Counted from the stretch's first letter, positions 42,384 to 54,536 are shown. The stretch is 64,000 nt of DNA from Triglochin maritima (GCA_963682175.1 OY821786.1:23272501-23336500); one strand, 5' to 3'. Translations and numbers: made by a program. Notes: generated by a model not told the origin, from the sequence alone.

Positions 42384-45300
42384 GGAGATGTTGAGGGTTA
42401 GAAAGAGTGTAGAAGCAGAGAGAGAATGAGAAGTAGAAGGAGAAGGAAAGACATGAAGAAAAAGGAGAGAGGAGAAGGAGAGAGGGAGTGAAGGAGAAGG
42501 AGATGGAGAGAAGTGGAGAGATCGACATAGGAGGGTGAGAGGCAAGGAGGAGAAGGAGAGGGAGATGGGTGACAGAGAGGTGAGAGAGAGACGGTGGGGG
42601 AGAAGAAAGAGAATGTGAAGGAGAAGGAGAAGGGGAGAGAGACACATGGAGAGTATAGGAGGAAAGAGAAGGAAATTGGGAAACAAGGGAGAGTGAACAA
42701 GATGAGAGACGGAGATGGAAAGAGAGAGCTAGAAGGAGAAGGCGAGAGAGGAGAGGTGGAAAAGTGGGAGAGAGTGAGAAGGGAGAGGGAGAGAGGAGAG
42801 ATGGAGAAAGAGAAGTAGAGAGAACCATATAGAATGAGAGAGAGGGAGATGGAGAGAGATAAGGAGGGAGTGAAATGGAGAAGAAGAGAGTGAATTAGAA
42901 TGAGAAGAAGAGAGAGGAGAGAGAGAGAAGGTGTCCTCGATTTAAAGAAAAGGAGAAAGAGTAAGAGATGGGGAGAGAGAGTCGGTAAGTGAGCTAGATG
43001 GAGAAATACAAGGAGAAGGAGAGAGAGAGAAGGCAGAGGATACCTGAAGGGTAGGAGAATGAGAGAACGAAAGAGAGAGGGAGAAGGACAAGTAGAGACC
43101 AGTGGCAAGAAGAGAGAGAAATAGAGAGAAGGAGAGAGAAGGGGGAGAGAGAGAGAAAGAGTAAAAAAGAAAGGAGGAGAAGGAGAAAAAGAGAGAGATG
43201 GAGAGACAAAGAGAGAGCAGAGTGATGGGAGTGAGAACGAGAGGAGTGAGAGAGAGTGAAGGTGACTGAGAGGATAAGAAGAGGGAGGAGGATAGAGGTG
43301 AGAGAGAGGAGAGAGAGGAGGTAGAGAAGGAGGGAGAAGAAGGAGAGAGAAGAAGAGAGAGGACAAGGAGAGAGAGAAGGAGAACGACGGAAAGAAAAGG
43401 ATAAAGGGAGAGTGGAGAGAAGATGAGGAGAGAGGGATGGACAAGGGGAGAAAGAGGGTAGGAGACCGAGAAGGAGTCAAAGTGGAAGAGATCAGAGAAA
43501 GAGAAGGAGGAGAGAGAAGGAAAGGGAGAGAGAAGAAGGTGACGAAGAGGGAGAGAGTAAGATAGAGTGAGAGAGGAGGAGAGAGAGAAGCAAAAGGAGA
43601 GAGAAGTATAGGGAGATGGAGGAAGGTAGGAGGGAGAACGTGAGAGAGAGAGAGAGAAAAAGAAGAGATGGGATGGAGATACAAAGAGATGCAGGAGGAG
43701 GAGAGAGAGAGAAGGCAAGTGAGAGGGAGAGGGAAAAACAAGAAGATGAGAGATGGAGAAGGAAAAATGGGAAAGAGGAGAGGGATTGGAGTAGAGGAGA
43801 GGGAGAGAGAAGGTAGGAGATTGAAGGTGAAGAGTGAAAGATAAGGATAAAGAAGATAGAAGGGAGGAGAGAATCAGAGAGAGTAGTGAGAAGGAGAGAG
43901 CATGAAGAACAAGGATAAGGAGGGAGAGAGAATGATAGAAGGAAAGAGAAGGAGAAAGGGAAAAGAAGGAATGACAAGGAGAGAGGGGAGAGAAGGAAGG
44001 ATAACAACAGAGGAAGTACAAGGGAAGAGAGAGAAAGATAACGAGAGAGGGGGAGATATGAGAGAGATAGAGAGGGAGAAGGAGCAAGATAAGGAGGCAC
44101 AAGGAAGGAGAAAGGGACGGAGAAGGTGGAAAGAGAGATGGAAAAGGGAGGAAGAGAGTGAAAGAGATGGGATAGAGAGGAGAATGAGACGGAGAGCGAG
44201 AAAGAGATCAAAACAGATAGAGAGGAGGAGAGTTGAGAGAAAGAGAAGTAGAAATAGAAAGAATGGGATAAGGAGAGATAGTGAAGAGGAGAGACAAGAG
44301 ATGCAAAGAGAAAGAGAAAGAGAAAGAGAAGGAGGAGGGAGAGGGAGAGAGAAGTAGGATAGTGAATGAGAGAGAGTACTAAAGAGAAGGATAAAGGAGA
44401 AAAAGAGAGAGAAGGAGATGGACAAGGCGAGTGGTAGAAAAGGAGAAAGAAAGAGATGGATAACGAGAAGGAGAGAACAAGAGAGTAGGAGATGTAGAGG
44501 GTTGAAAGAGTGAAGAAGCAGAGAGAGAAGGAGAAGGAGAAGGAAAAATACAAGAAGAAAAAGTAGAGAGGGAGTGAAGGAGATGAAGACAGGTGGAGAG
44601 ACAAGGAGGGGAGATTGACAGAGTGGGGAGAGAAGGAGAAGGAGAGTGATAAGGAGGGAGTGAAATGGAGATGGAGAGAGTGAATTAGAACAAGAAGAAG
44701 AGAGAGGAGAGAGAGAAGGAGACCTCGATTTAAAGAAAAAGAGAGAGAGTAAGAGATGGGGAGAGAGAGTCGGTAAGTGAGCTAGATGGAGAAATACAAG
44801 GAGAAGGAGAGAGAGAGAGAAGGCAGTGGATACTTGAAGGGTAGGAGAATGGTAGAACGAAAGATAGGGGGGAAGGAGAAGTAGAGACCAGTGGTATGAA
44901 GAGAGAGAAATAGAGAGAAGGAGAGAGAAGGGGGAGAGAGAGAGAAAGAGTAAAGAAGAAAGGAGGAGAAGTAGAAAAAGAGAGAGATGGAGAGACAAAG
45001 AGAGAGGAGAGTGATAAGGATTAGAAAGAGAGGAGTGAGAGTTAGTGAAGGTGACAGATAGGAAAAGAAGAGGGAGGAGGAGAGATGTGAGAGAGAGAGA
45101 AGGAAGAGAATGATGGAGAAGAAGGAGAGGGAATAAGGAGATGAGAAGGAGAACAAGAGAGAGGACAAGGAGAGAGAGAAGGAGAACGACAGAGAGAAAA
45201 GGAGAAGGGGAGAGTGGAGAGTGGAGAGAAGATGAGGAGACAGGGAAAGACAAGGGGAGCAAGAGGGTAAGAGTCTGAGAATGAGTCAGAGTGAACGAGA

Positions 45301-47204
45301 GGAGAGATAGAGAAGGAGGAGAGAGAAGGAAAGAGAGAGCGAAGAAGGAGATGGAGAGTGAGAGAGTAAGATAGAGTGGGAGAGGAAGGGAGAGAGAGAA
45401 GGAAAAGGAGAGAGAAGTAGAGGGAGTTGGAGGGAAGGAAGGAGAAGGAGAGAGAGAGAGAAAGAGCAGAGATGGGATGGAGATAGAGAGAGATATGCAA
45501 TAGGAGAAGAAGAGAGAGAAAAAGTAGGAAAGTGAGAGAGAGGGAGAGACAAGAAGATAAGAGAGATGGAGAAGGAAAAAAGGGAAAGAGGAGAGGGACT
45601 GAAGTAGGGAGAAGGAGAGAGAGGGAAGGAAATTGAAGACGAAGAGTGAAAGATAAGGAGAGAGAAGATAGAAGAGAGGAGAGAATCAGATAGAGGAGTG
45701 AGAAGGAGAGAGGGTGGAGAACAAGGAGAAGGAGGGAGAGAGAATGAGAGAAGGAAAGAGAAGGAGAGAGGGGAGAGAAGGAATGATAAGGACAGAGGGG
45801 AGAGAAGGAAGGATAATAACAGTGGAAGAAGTAGAAGGAGAAGAGAGAGAAAGATAAGGAGATAGGGGGAGATATGAAAGAGAAAGAGCGAGAGAAGGAG
45901 AAGGAGGGACAAGGAAGGAGAAAGAGACAGAGAAGGTGGAAAGAGAGATGGAGGAGAGAGGAAGAGAGTGTATGAGATGGGAGAGAGAGGAGAATGAGAC
46001 GGAGAGCGAGAGAGAGATCGAAACGGAAAGAGGGGAGTAGAGTTGAGAGAAAGAGAAGTAGAAATATAAAGAATGGGATAAGGAGAGATAGTGAAGAAGA
46101 GACACAAAAGATGGAGAGAGAGAGAGAAATAGAAAGAGAAGGAGAGAGAGGGAGAGGGATAGAGAGGTAGGATAGTGAACGAGAGAAGGAGAGAAGGAGA
46201 GAGAGTACTAAAGAGAAGGACGAAAGTAGAAAAAGAGAGAGAAGGGCATGGAGAAGGAGAGGGGTAGAGATGGTGAAAGAAAGAGAAGGATAAGGAGAAG
46301 GAGAGAGAGTACTAAAGAGAAGGACGAAAGTAGAAAAAGAGAGAGAAGGAGATGGAGAAGGTGAGGGGTAGAAAAGGTGAAAGAAAGAGAAGGATAAGGA
46401 GGAGAGAACGAGAGAGAAAGAGATGCAGAGGGTTAGTAAGAGTGAAGAAGCAAAGAAAGAATGAGAAGGAGAAGGAAAAAGAAAAGAACAAAAAGGAGAG
46501 AGGAGAAGGAGAGAGAGGGAGGGAAGGAGAAGGGGGTGGAGAGAAAAGGAGGAGAGATCGACGGAGGAGGGATAGAGGGAAGGAGGAGAAGGAGAGGGGA
46601 GAGAGAGAGGGGAGAGAGAGAGAGGTGAGAGAGAGAAGGAGGGAGAGAAGAAAGAGAAGGTGAAGGAGAAGGAGAAGGGGGGAGAGAGAGAGATGGTGTA
46701 GGACGAAAGAGAAGGGAATTAGGAAACAATGGGAGTGGGAACAAGATGGTGTAGGACGAAAGATAAGGAAATTGGGAAACAAGGGGAGATGAGAGACGGA
46801 GATGGAGAGAGAGGGAGAGAGCTAGAAGAAGACATAGAGAGAGGAGAGGTGGACAGAGGGGTGTAGAGGGAGAAGGGAGAGGGAGAAAGAGAAGTAGAGA
46901 AAACCATAGAGAATGAGACAGATGGAGATGGAGAGAGATAACAAGGGAGTGAAATGGAGGAGAGTGTGAGATAGTGAATTAAAACGAGAAGAAGACAGAG
47001 GAGAGAGAGAAGGAGTCCTCGATTTAAAGAAAATGAGAGAGAAGAAGAAGTAAAGAGAGGGAGGAAAGGGAGAGGGAGAAAGAGTGAGAGAAGGGGAGAG
47101 AGAGTCTGTAAGTGAGCTAGATGGAGAAATACAAGGAGAAGGAGAGAGAAAAGGAAGAGGAGACGAAGGAAGAGAGATAAAGTTGAGACGCATGGGAGTA
47201 GAGA
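42384..47204 (+). repeat. GA-rich satellite, block G3
   Basis: About 4.8 kb, plus strand purine. Landmarks: GGGAAACAAGGG at 42678 and 46774 (4,096, two units of about 2,048) and GATTTAAAGAAAA at 42939, 44727 and 47021 (1,788 and 2,294). Parts of it repeat G2 almost unchanged: 43400-44560 follows 25700-26900 closely. It ends where a truncated LTR begins near 47205. No gene. Confidence 0.9.
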
Positions 47205-48249
47205 AACTCAATCTGGATCCTGTAGACCGCCAATTGGCGGTCCGATTCTTCCCGGATCCGCTGAAACTTCTGGAGCGTGTGTATTAGATGATGTTTAGAC
47301 TATTTTGGTATTTGTTTAGTCCCACATCGGGGGATTGTCCCGGATTACCTTTTTCTATGGCTATAAATAAAACTCTCCCTCCTCTCATGTAAGCCATCTC
47401 CCTCTTTGGTGGTCATCTTCCCTACTAAGAGTGAAGCCTTGAAGCAAAACTCTGGTGGAGGAAGGGCTTCTTGTATTGAGTGAGTTAATAATAGATGTTT
47501 TCCCTTTAATTGTGTCGTTTCTCTCTTAGTTTAATTTCCTTTCATATGCATGCTTGCTTGTTTTTTTGTGCTTCTTTAATATTTCTTGCTTGAGTAGTGT
47601 AGTTTCATTTCAGTATAATGCTTCATTTTGCTAGAGTAGTTAGTTTAAATATGTGTGAGTAGTTCCATTCCCTTTGGGGGGTGGAGTAGATGTGTGTACA
47701 TGTTATGTAGATGGTATGAATGCTTGATATAAATATTTGTGAGAAATATTAGTATGCTTGCTTGAATTAATAAGGACGTTACTTGATGGTTTCTGCCATA
47801 GTTTGGTACACTCCATGCTTGTTAGGTTCTTAATAACAACCTTGCATTGCTCATATTAATCACATAAGTTGGTGTTGTAAATGATAGGTTTTGCCATTAG
47901 GTACCTCTTATGCATTAACAAACACTAACTAACTTGAGCTTATTGTATGCATTCAACACCACACTTATTTCATGTGCACACACAAATACTCCACCCCTTA
48001 GGGGTTTTCATTCCTGTGCTTTTATCTTCTTCATTAGTTGTTTAGCTTAGTTTGTTTAGTGATTTCATTTCAGCTTTGCTTGTTTACTAGTTTAGATTAG
48101 TGTAGTGTAGTGTAATACATCTTTCTTCCCTTTCTTTCCACTCGCCTTCGCACAAACCAAGCGTCGACACACCTCCCTGTTGACGACCCGTATTTGCCAC
48201 TGCTTCAACGCGGCCATGAACTTGCGGTTAATATAAAACGAATCAAACA
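47205..48249 (+). repeat. 5' LTR of element C, first ~350 bp missing
   Basis: Begins within the GA satellite at about ACTCAATCTGG. Palindrome perfect at 47225-47242, USE-like element 47319-47329, TATA box 47362-47370 (32 bases between). Ends GAATCAAACA at 48249. The satellite junction suggests a deletion or recombination that removed the LTR start. Confidence 0.85.
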
Positions 48250-48255
48250 AGTTTT

Positions 48256-48273
48256 TGGCGTCGTTGCCGCGGA
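48256..48273 (+). promoter_or_regulatory. Primer-binding site for tRNA-Asp, two mismatches (element C)
   Basis: TGGCGTCGTTGCCGCGGA differs from the perfect site of A and B at two positions (C to T, G to C). It lies six bases after the LTR. Priming may be weakened. Confidence 0.85.
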
Positions 48274-49315
48274 GGTGCTCTATCCAGACCTTGGTTTGGA
48301 CAATTCTAGTGGTTTTTAATTTTTTGTTTCCAGTTTTTCTCAGTTTCAGGGATCCTAAAGCTCACGGGGAGGCTACTGAAGAAGTGGGAGCATCTAAGCA
48401 TCAACAAGGACCGCCAATCAGCGGTATGAGACCGCCAATTGGCGGCCTGGTGAGCGTTTGTTGCTTTCAAATTTCTTCTAGTAGTTAGTTCTGTCATTTT
48501 TGTTATTTGGGAGCCCTATTTGGCATGCTATGACTTCTAGTTTGCTCCCAGATCATTAACCAATCCCCATTAATCAACTTGGCCTTAAAATTCAAAGCAA
48601 AAGATTAGACATTCTTATTTGTTTAGGACACGCATCCTGAACTTGATATGGGCATATAGTCGTCTTTTCTTTTTAGCTTTATCTTCAGTTGTTGAGCGCT
48701 GGCGTGAGGTACACATTTCCTACACTAATTCATTCATCTTGTATGCCCATGCATTAGTTAGTAGGAATTGCATCAGGACAAGAGTGAGTTGAGCGTTTTG
48801 ATTGGAGCGATTGATGGCTAGATCTAGGATCAAAACGTTACTAAGGAGGGGTTGTCCCATAAAAGATAAGGTGGAGGATTTCATCACCCTTTCCTTGGCC
48901 CCAAAAATCACACTTAATCAAGCCTTAACTAAAAGCAAGTAGACATTGCCCCTAGGATTTCGGACGCACTAGGAGAGTAATCTAGTTGAGACCGCCATGG
49001 CCTTGTTGTAGGGAGGTGAGGCGTGTCTACGCTAGTGACCTCGAAGTTAGGCGTCGTCTAGCCTAAAGACCCATAACCTTAAGTTGTTTGAGCCGTGCTT
49101 GCTAGTTAGGCTTCTACCTGATCCCATTACCCACGCTAGATCTAAGGATTCTTCCCCCCTCATCTGAGTCCTCTCCTCATCTATTTTCTACGAGTAGTCT
49201 CCTCCTCTGAGTACACCTTCTGTTGTGTGGTTTTTAGAGTCGAGTCGAGCATTTTATGCGAGGTTGGGCTCGTTCTGGTGAGAGTCCTCGACTTCAGAGA
49301 GTGCATTTTTCTGAG
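48274..49315 (+). other. Leader of element C
   Basis: No gene. Palindrome pair at about 48411-48446, followed by CTG/GTGAGC (48450). A possible acceptor TAG lies at 49197. The leader is close to that of B. A stretch present in A and B (about 9635-9715 in A) is shortened here near 49000. Confidence 0.6.
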
Positions 49316-50900
49316 ATGGACGGTCTTGGTGATCGACCATCTCCGCCTCGTGCTCCTTTGGAGCATGAGGCCGAGTCGTCTCGTGGTGACGGAGGAGACC
49401 CGGGTCCATTCATGGATTACCTCGGTCCGCTCCCACCACCACGTAGACCTCCTTCTCCCCCTCCTCTGACTCGAGAGGAAGGGAGATTCGGTCAGGATCG
49501 AGTTCTTGGTGCACCACCACCTTTAGCTCGACAGGATGGACGGATGACTTTGTTGGAGCGGACCCATCCTGTTCGGGTCACGTAGCCTTCTTGCATAGTT
49601 CTTCCCCCTGCTCGCGGGAACAATTATGAGCTGAAACCTCAATATGTGAGCATGCTTCCAACCTTTACTGCCAATAAGGAGGATCCGTATATTTTTATAC
49701 GCGAATTCAAGGAAGTATGTTCCATGTTCAAGCTTCAACAGCTTGACGAGGATTCAGTCAGGTTGAGGATGATTTCTTTCGTGTTGAAGGATAACACGAA
49801 GAAATGGATGTACAGCCTCCTGACGAGCTCTATTCGGTCTTGGGATGACTTCGTGACCGTATTTCTGAAGAGATTTTTCCCTCAAAGGAAAACGCAACAG
49901 ATAGGACACCAGATACATCAAATGTATCAGACTGAGACCGAATCATTTCATGGTTTCTTTGAGAGAATCAAGGACCTTCTCCAGCAGTGCCCTCATCATG
50001 GACTTGAGCTATGGCAGCTGTGCCAGATTGTTTATGAGGGCCTCAACTACAACACCCGCACATTGTTGGAGTCGATGTGTCAGGGTGACTTCCAAATGAA
50101 ACCCATCGATGAGGCATGGGACACTTTTGAATTAAAGGCTAAACGCACCTTTGAGTGGGACACCATAAGAGAGCCACCTGCCGCCAGGTCTTCTGGTCGA
50201 GCTGGATCATATCAAGTTGAGCCATCTATCGCGTCTGAGGCGAAAATGGCTGCTCTCATGCGTAGGATTGAGAGTTTAGAGTTGGACCGAGCCCCTGTAG
50301 CTAAGGTCGCTACTCCCGGATGTGGTAGGTGTGGACTTACGGGCCATGATGACTTGGAATGCACTTACGTTCTAAGGGATACTGAGCATGCAAATGTGAT
50401 GTATCAACAAAGACCCAGTAACGACCCGTACAGTCACTCCTACAACCCGGGATGGCGTAACCGTCCTAACTTCTCTTGGGGGCCTAGTGAGGGTAACAGT
50501 CAGAGCTCGCACACTCAACCTCAACCTCCACCTTATCCACCTCCACGCCCATCGCCGACCTACCAACCTCCACATCAAAGGTCTCAGAACCATAATTACC
50601 AACCTCCTCAGACCTCATCGTCGGGTTATTCTAACCAAACTCCACCACCCCAATGGGTTGACTCGAAGGACCCCACTCTTGAACAAACCCTTCGAGCGTT
50701 CATTCAGAGCACACAATCCATGTTTGCGGCCAGCTAAAATTCGGTCAAAGCATTGGAAATGCAAGTTAGCCAGTTGGCTAATCAACTCCATGAACGCGAG
50801 AAGGGCCAATTACCGAGTCAACCCGAGGTGAATCCTCGGGGTACCCATTCTCAAGGAAGGCACTTGTACCTCATGCTACCTCTGAACCGACCCATCATAT
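49316..50900 (+). pseudogene. gag: Gag: capsid and zinc knuckle, with stops (element C)
   Basis: Start MDGLGDRPSPPRAP at 49316, the same site context as B. An in-frame TAG at 49583-49585 interrupts the N-terminal region. Then the capsid domain (49646-50170): DPYIFIREFKEVCSMFKL, FVTVFLKRFFPQRKTQQ, CPHHGLELWQLCQIVYEGL. The knuckle CGRCGLTGHDDLEC (50321-50362) is complete. A Pro/Gln/Tyr-rich stretch follows, a TAA at 50735-50737, then, still in frame, a coiled segment (ALEMQVSQLANQLHEREK). It is clearly diverged from A gag but has the same architecture. With only two stops, it decayed later than E or D. Confidence 0.88.
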
Positions 50901-50960
50901 TAATGTGATTCATACTTTGAGGTCTGGTAAAGAGGTGGACAACCACATTGGGGTGCTTCT

Positions 50961-52376
50961 TTGTTATCACCATCTCTGAGGGAGCCAGATCCTGAGGTTG
51001 CTTCTACATTTCCTTCAACAAAGGGGCCGAATCCTGAGGTCCCCTTGTCTCCTCTTGTGTCGAAGGAATCAGATTCAGAGGTCCCCACTCATGCTTCTTT
51101 GGAACAGAATTCTGAGGTTCCTTCGCACCCTTATGCCCTAAAGGCGCCATTCCCTGAGCGCCTTAAAAAGAAAACCTCTGATCAGCATGACAAGATGCTT
51201 GAGATGTTTCGGCAAGTTAAGGTGAGCATCCCTCTGTTGGAGGTGATTCAGCAAATGCCACCTTATGTCAAGGTTCTCAAGGACTTATGCACCAAGAAGA
51301 GAAAAACTCAAGTTCCAAAGAAAGCTTTTCTTGCGGCTAACGTGAGTTCTTTGTTTGCACAACCCATACAAGTCAAGTACAAGGACCCTGGCTGTCCTAC
51401 TATCTCTTGTGTGATTGGTGATGTGTCCTTACATCGAGCCTTATTGGACCTTGGTGCATCTGTTAATCTTCTGCCATATTCTGTCTACGTCCACCTCGGT
51501 CTTGGAGACCTCAAACAAACAAAGACCACTCTTCAATTGGATGATAGGTCTATGAAAAAACCTAGGGGAGTGGTGGAAGACGTGCTAATAAAAGTGGGAG
51601 AGTTCATTTATCCAGTCGACTTCTTTGTGTTGGATACTAAACCTGTGCCAAACCCACTTGGACAAATCCCTGTCATTCTGGGGCGACCATTTCTTGCGAC
51701 TTCCAATGCCTTGATCAATTGTCGCAATGGTTTGGTGCGCTTGACTTATGCTAGTCAATGTGTTGATTTCAACATCTTCACCATTGGCAAGAAGCCAGGT
51801 GCCTTCAATGACCCTGTTGGGGTCAACCTTATCCATGGCTTGGATGAGATTGAAGTTGAGGGCACCTTCAAGTACTTCAGAGAATTGTTCGATGAAGATC
51901 CTGAAGGTGGTGAAGATGTTTCACTTGGGCTGGCACAACAGGGTGCCTTAGGTTCTGATCACGTGGCCTCAGTGCCACCTCCTTTTGATTTTGTGGCTCT
52001 TGAGCCACATTCTTCTGATCTTGTGGCCCTTGAGCCACTTCTTTTTGATCACGTGGCCCTTGAGCCACATCCTTTTGATCACGTGGCTTTTGAGCCACAA
52101 GATACTATTTTTATGGCCTCTGGGCCACATGCTCTTCATTCTGTATCTGCTGAGGACCCCATGTGGGTTAAGAATCAACCACCTGATACCCTTCCTCCTG
52201 ATAGAGGTTCACCCCTAATTCATGCCTCCTCTTTTTCTAACTCTCCAGAGGCATCGAACGACCACAATGTATATACGGGTGTCAAGTGGTCAAGCAATTC
52301 TATTTTGTATGTTGTGAGCCCATGCATGTGCATTTCTGGCTCGAGAGATGGTGGGTTCCCATTTGATGTAGCTTGA
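50961..52376 (+). CDS. Aspartic protease polyprotein with repeat-bearing C-terminus (element C)
   Basis: 471 residues in one open frame, in a different frame from gag. Residues 1-60 are repeats around PEV. The segment KVSIPLLEVIQQMPPYVKVL precedes the active site LLDLGASVNLLPYS (catalytic Asp codon 51447-51449), then QLDDRSMKKPRG, DVLIKVGEFIYPVDF and ILGRPFLATSNALINC: a complete retropepsin. The C-terminal part replaces polymerase: six 10-residue units like DHVALEPHPF (51957-52136) and the end GGFPFDVA, which matches the last residues of A and B. The start ATG is the first in the frame and may not be used; production might need frameshifting from gag. This is the only protease here without a visible lesion. 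Confidence 0.85.
   Translation: MLSPSLREPDPEVASTFPSTKGPNPEVPLSPLVSKESDSEVPTHASLEQNSEVPSHPYALKAPFPERLKKKTSDQHDKMLEMFRQVKVSIPLLEVIQQMPPYVKVLKDLCTKKRKTQVPKKAFLAANVSSLFAQPIQVKYKDPGCPTISCVIGDVSLHRALLDLGASVNLLPYSVYVHLGLGDLKQTKTTLQLDDRSMKKPRGVVEDVLIKVGEFIYPVDFFVLDTKPVPNPLGQIPVILGRPFLATSNALINCRNGLVRLTYASQCVDFNIFTIGKKPGAFNDPVGVNLIHGLDEIEVEGTFKYFRELFDEDPEGGEDVSLGLAQQGALGSDHVASVPPPFDFVALEPHSSDLVALEPLLFDHVALEPHPFDHVAFEPQDTIFMASGPHALHSVSAEDPMWVKNQPPDTLPPDRGSPLIHASSFSNSPEASNDHNVYTGVKWSSNSILYVVSPCMCISGSRDGGFPFDVA
51957..52136 (+). repeat. 30-bp minisatellite inside the element C polyprotein
   Basis: Six direct units of exactly 30 bp, each starting GAT/ATT and including GTGGCCCTTGAGCCAC or a variant. Units 1, 4 and 5 have CACGTG. 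The period keeps the frame and encodes ten residues per unit. Element B has a single related unit (VALEPHD) near 33076. Confidence 0.9.
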
Positions 52377-53923
52377 CATATGAAGATGGAAGCCTATTGT
52401 TGTACATAGTTTAAAAAAAAGACTCCTTCAGTGAACATCGATTGTTGTAGGCTCCAACCCTTGAGTATTTGGGCCCTATTTCTTTCACATATTTGTATCC
52501 CTTCTTTAGCATCTCGCAGGTTTTGAGGGAATTCGGGTTTGTGTCCATTAACATAACCATGAACTTCCCTTTGCGCTTCAGTTTGGTGAGATCTTTCCTT
52601 TTTCATGCATAAATTCATGTAGTATTTTCCTCACATTCATTGAGGACAATGCATGAAGTAGGTGTGGGGGGTGTTTTACGTGTGAACATAGTCGAGTCTT
52701 TTGTTTTGATCTTGTTTTCTTTTGTTTGCATTGTTAGGGTCATGTTAGTGTGTTGCATTTAATATCGATATATCCGCTTGTCATGATCCTTGGGTGACTT
52801 GTCTTCTTTTGCTTGCCTAGTGCCTTAAAATTTCACATTTCTTTCAAAATCTTCATGTGTTTGCGAAGAAAAGGTTTTGTGGGTTTTGTGTGTGTTTAGC
52901 ATGTGCAAAACCGTTGAGAGGCAAAGTAAAAAGAAAGCTCCCAAAATTGTCTTGAACTTGATGCATTAGGATATCTAGTACTGTGGCTTTAGGATTTATC
53001 GAGTCGTTAGGATGCACCCCAGTTTTCCTTTGGGGGTAAGTAATCATAGGGTTTCAGTGCTCAAACATTCAAAGAAGTCCACCCTGAACCTAGTGAGTCA
53101 ATAATTCGTGTTTGTTAATTTAGGAAGTTTGTTGTAGTCAAGGACCCTCTTAATCTTGTTGTGAGACATTAATGTAGGGGTTTTGGTTCATGTGTAGATA
53201 AGAAATAAGTGAGTATGTGTTCTCTCTTCTCGCACGGCTCCTATCACTCGAGAAAGTAGGTCTGAGGGGACTTTGTGCCTGGTGCTTTCGAGTCATCTGA
53301 CTTGGGATGCGCCGACCGAACTCCCGTTACACGGGTGGTAGGGATTGCCCTATGTGGAGATTTGGGGAAAGGTGTACGTGATAGTGTAAGTCCTCATGGG
53401 CAATGATGCACGAAACCTGACCCTGGGAGAATGAAGCTCCAACTAAAAAAAAGAAAAAAATTTGAGAAAAGAAACAAAAAGAAAAAAAAATTGGTAATGC
53501 AAATAAGAACCTTAATGGACTCTACACTTTGTATCACTTGAGGATGTTAAGGTTATCCATGTCTTTCACTTAATTCCTTATTTAACTTGCACGAATGGTT
53601 CATTAGGTTAGGTGTGTGGACTGATTACCTATATAGAGTCGGCCCGTAGGATTACCACGTCCAATGATCGACAAAATATTTCCAACGAGTCGAGTGTCTA
53701 GATTGAATAATGCATCTTGTTCGGATTTTGTGGGTGTATCCGCTGAAAACCCTCAGGAGACAACACTCCTCCTCCTTGGCAACAAGGAGGTTTAACGGCT
53801 TGTTGCACGTGCTAAGTGTAACCGTGATTCCTACGAAAGTGAGTTAGGATTTCTTGTTTCTCATTTGCTTTTCTCTTTCTTTGTTTTGCTCGGGACTAGC
53901 AAAAACTTAGGTGTGGGGGTATT
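52377..53923 (+). other. Conserved 3' noncoding block and polypurine tract (element C)
   Basis: No sense gene. Nearly identical to the block of B from about 52415 on. Internal G tract AGGTGTGGGGGG at 52660 and polypurine tract AGGTGTGGGGG at 53909. A short antisense frame (52853-53047, minus) is shared with the other copies. Confidence 0.75.
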
Positions 53924-54113
53924 TGATTGACATCATTTAATGCTCATATTTGTATCTTATATCCATTATCTTACACCTAAGCAATGCTACGTGATGAGTT
54001 TTATGTTTGAATTTCAGAAATAAAGAGGTTTGAAGAGAAAAGCCAGGAAAGGACTCAAAACAGGAAAAAGGACTTAATTGTGAGACCTGGGGACTAAGAT
54101 GCAAGGGAGAAGG
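53924..54113 (+). repeat. 3' LTR of element C, first 190 bp only
   Basis: Begins TGATTGACATCATTTAATGC and follows the start of the B LTR to about GGGAGAAGGAT, where it stops and the 3' noncoding block of element D begins in the opposite orientation. Confidence 0.85.
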
Positions 54114-54536
54114 ATCACCTCAGACCTACTTTCCCGAGTGATAGGAGCCGTGCGAGAAGAAAGAACACCTACTCACTTATTTTTTATCTACACAAGAACC
54201 AAAACCCCTACACTTAATGCTCACAACAAGATTTAAAGGGTCGTTGACTACATCAAACTCCCTTAAGTTAACAGACACGAATTATTGACTCACTAGGTTC
54301 ATGGTGGACTTCTTTAAAAGTTTGAGCACTGAAACCCTATGATTACTCACCCCCAAGGGAAAACAGGGGTGCATCCTAATGTCTCGATAAATCCTAAAGC
54401 CACTGTAGTAGATATCCTAATTTATCACGTTCAAGAAAATTGTGGGAGTCTTAGTCCCCAGGTCACTTGTGAATTTTTTCTTGTTTTTTCTAAACAAGAT
54501 ATATACATCAGCAAGGATAATCTCATAATCATTTGG
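54114..54536 (-). other. Remnant of the 3' noncoding block (element D)
   Basis: Reverse complement of about 13730-14050 of element A with an internal deletion near 54450. It includes CTACTTTCCCGAGTGATAGG. The conserved antisense frame is present here on the plus strand (54339-54450). No gene. Confidence 0.7.

Larger units (their letters stand above)
47205..54113 (+). mobile_element. Element C: LTR retrotransposon with gag and protease, no pol, both LTRs truncated
   Basis: A 5' LTR remnant (47205-48249), a mutated primer site, leader, gag with one stop, an open protease polyprotein, the conserved 3' block and the first 190 bp of the 3' LTR. The remnant LTRs do not overlap, so they cannot be compared. 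The right end joins element D in opposite orientation. The order matches A and B; no polymerase is present. Confidence 0.88.

Noticed and set aside
49227..49469. A second frame of 80 residues over the start of C gag.
   Set aside because: It overlaps the gag frame, which aligns with B and is supported by the start context; the other frame has no counterpart.
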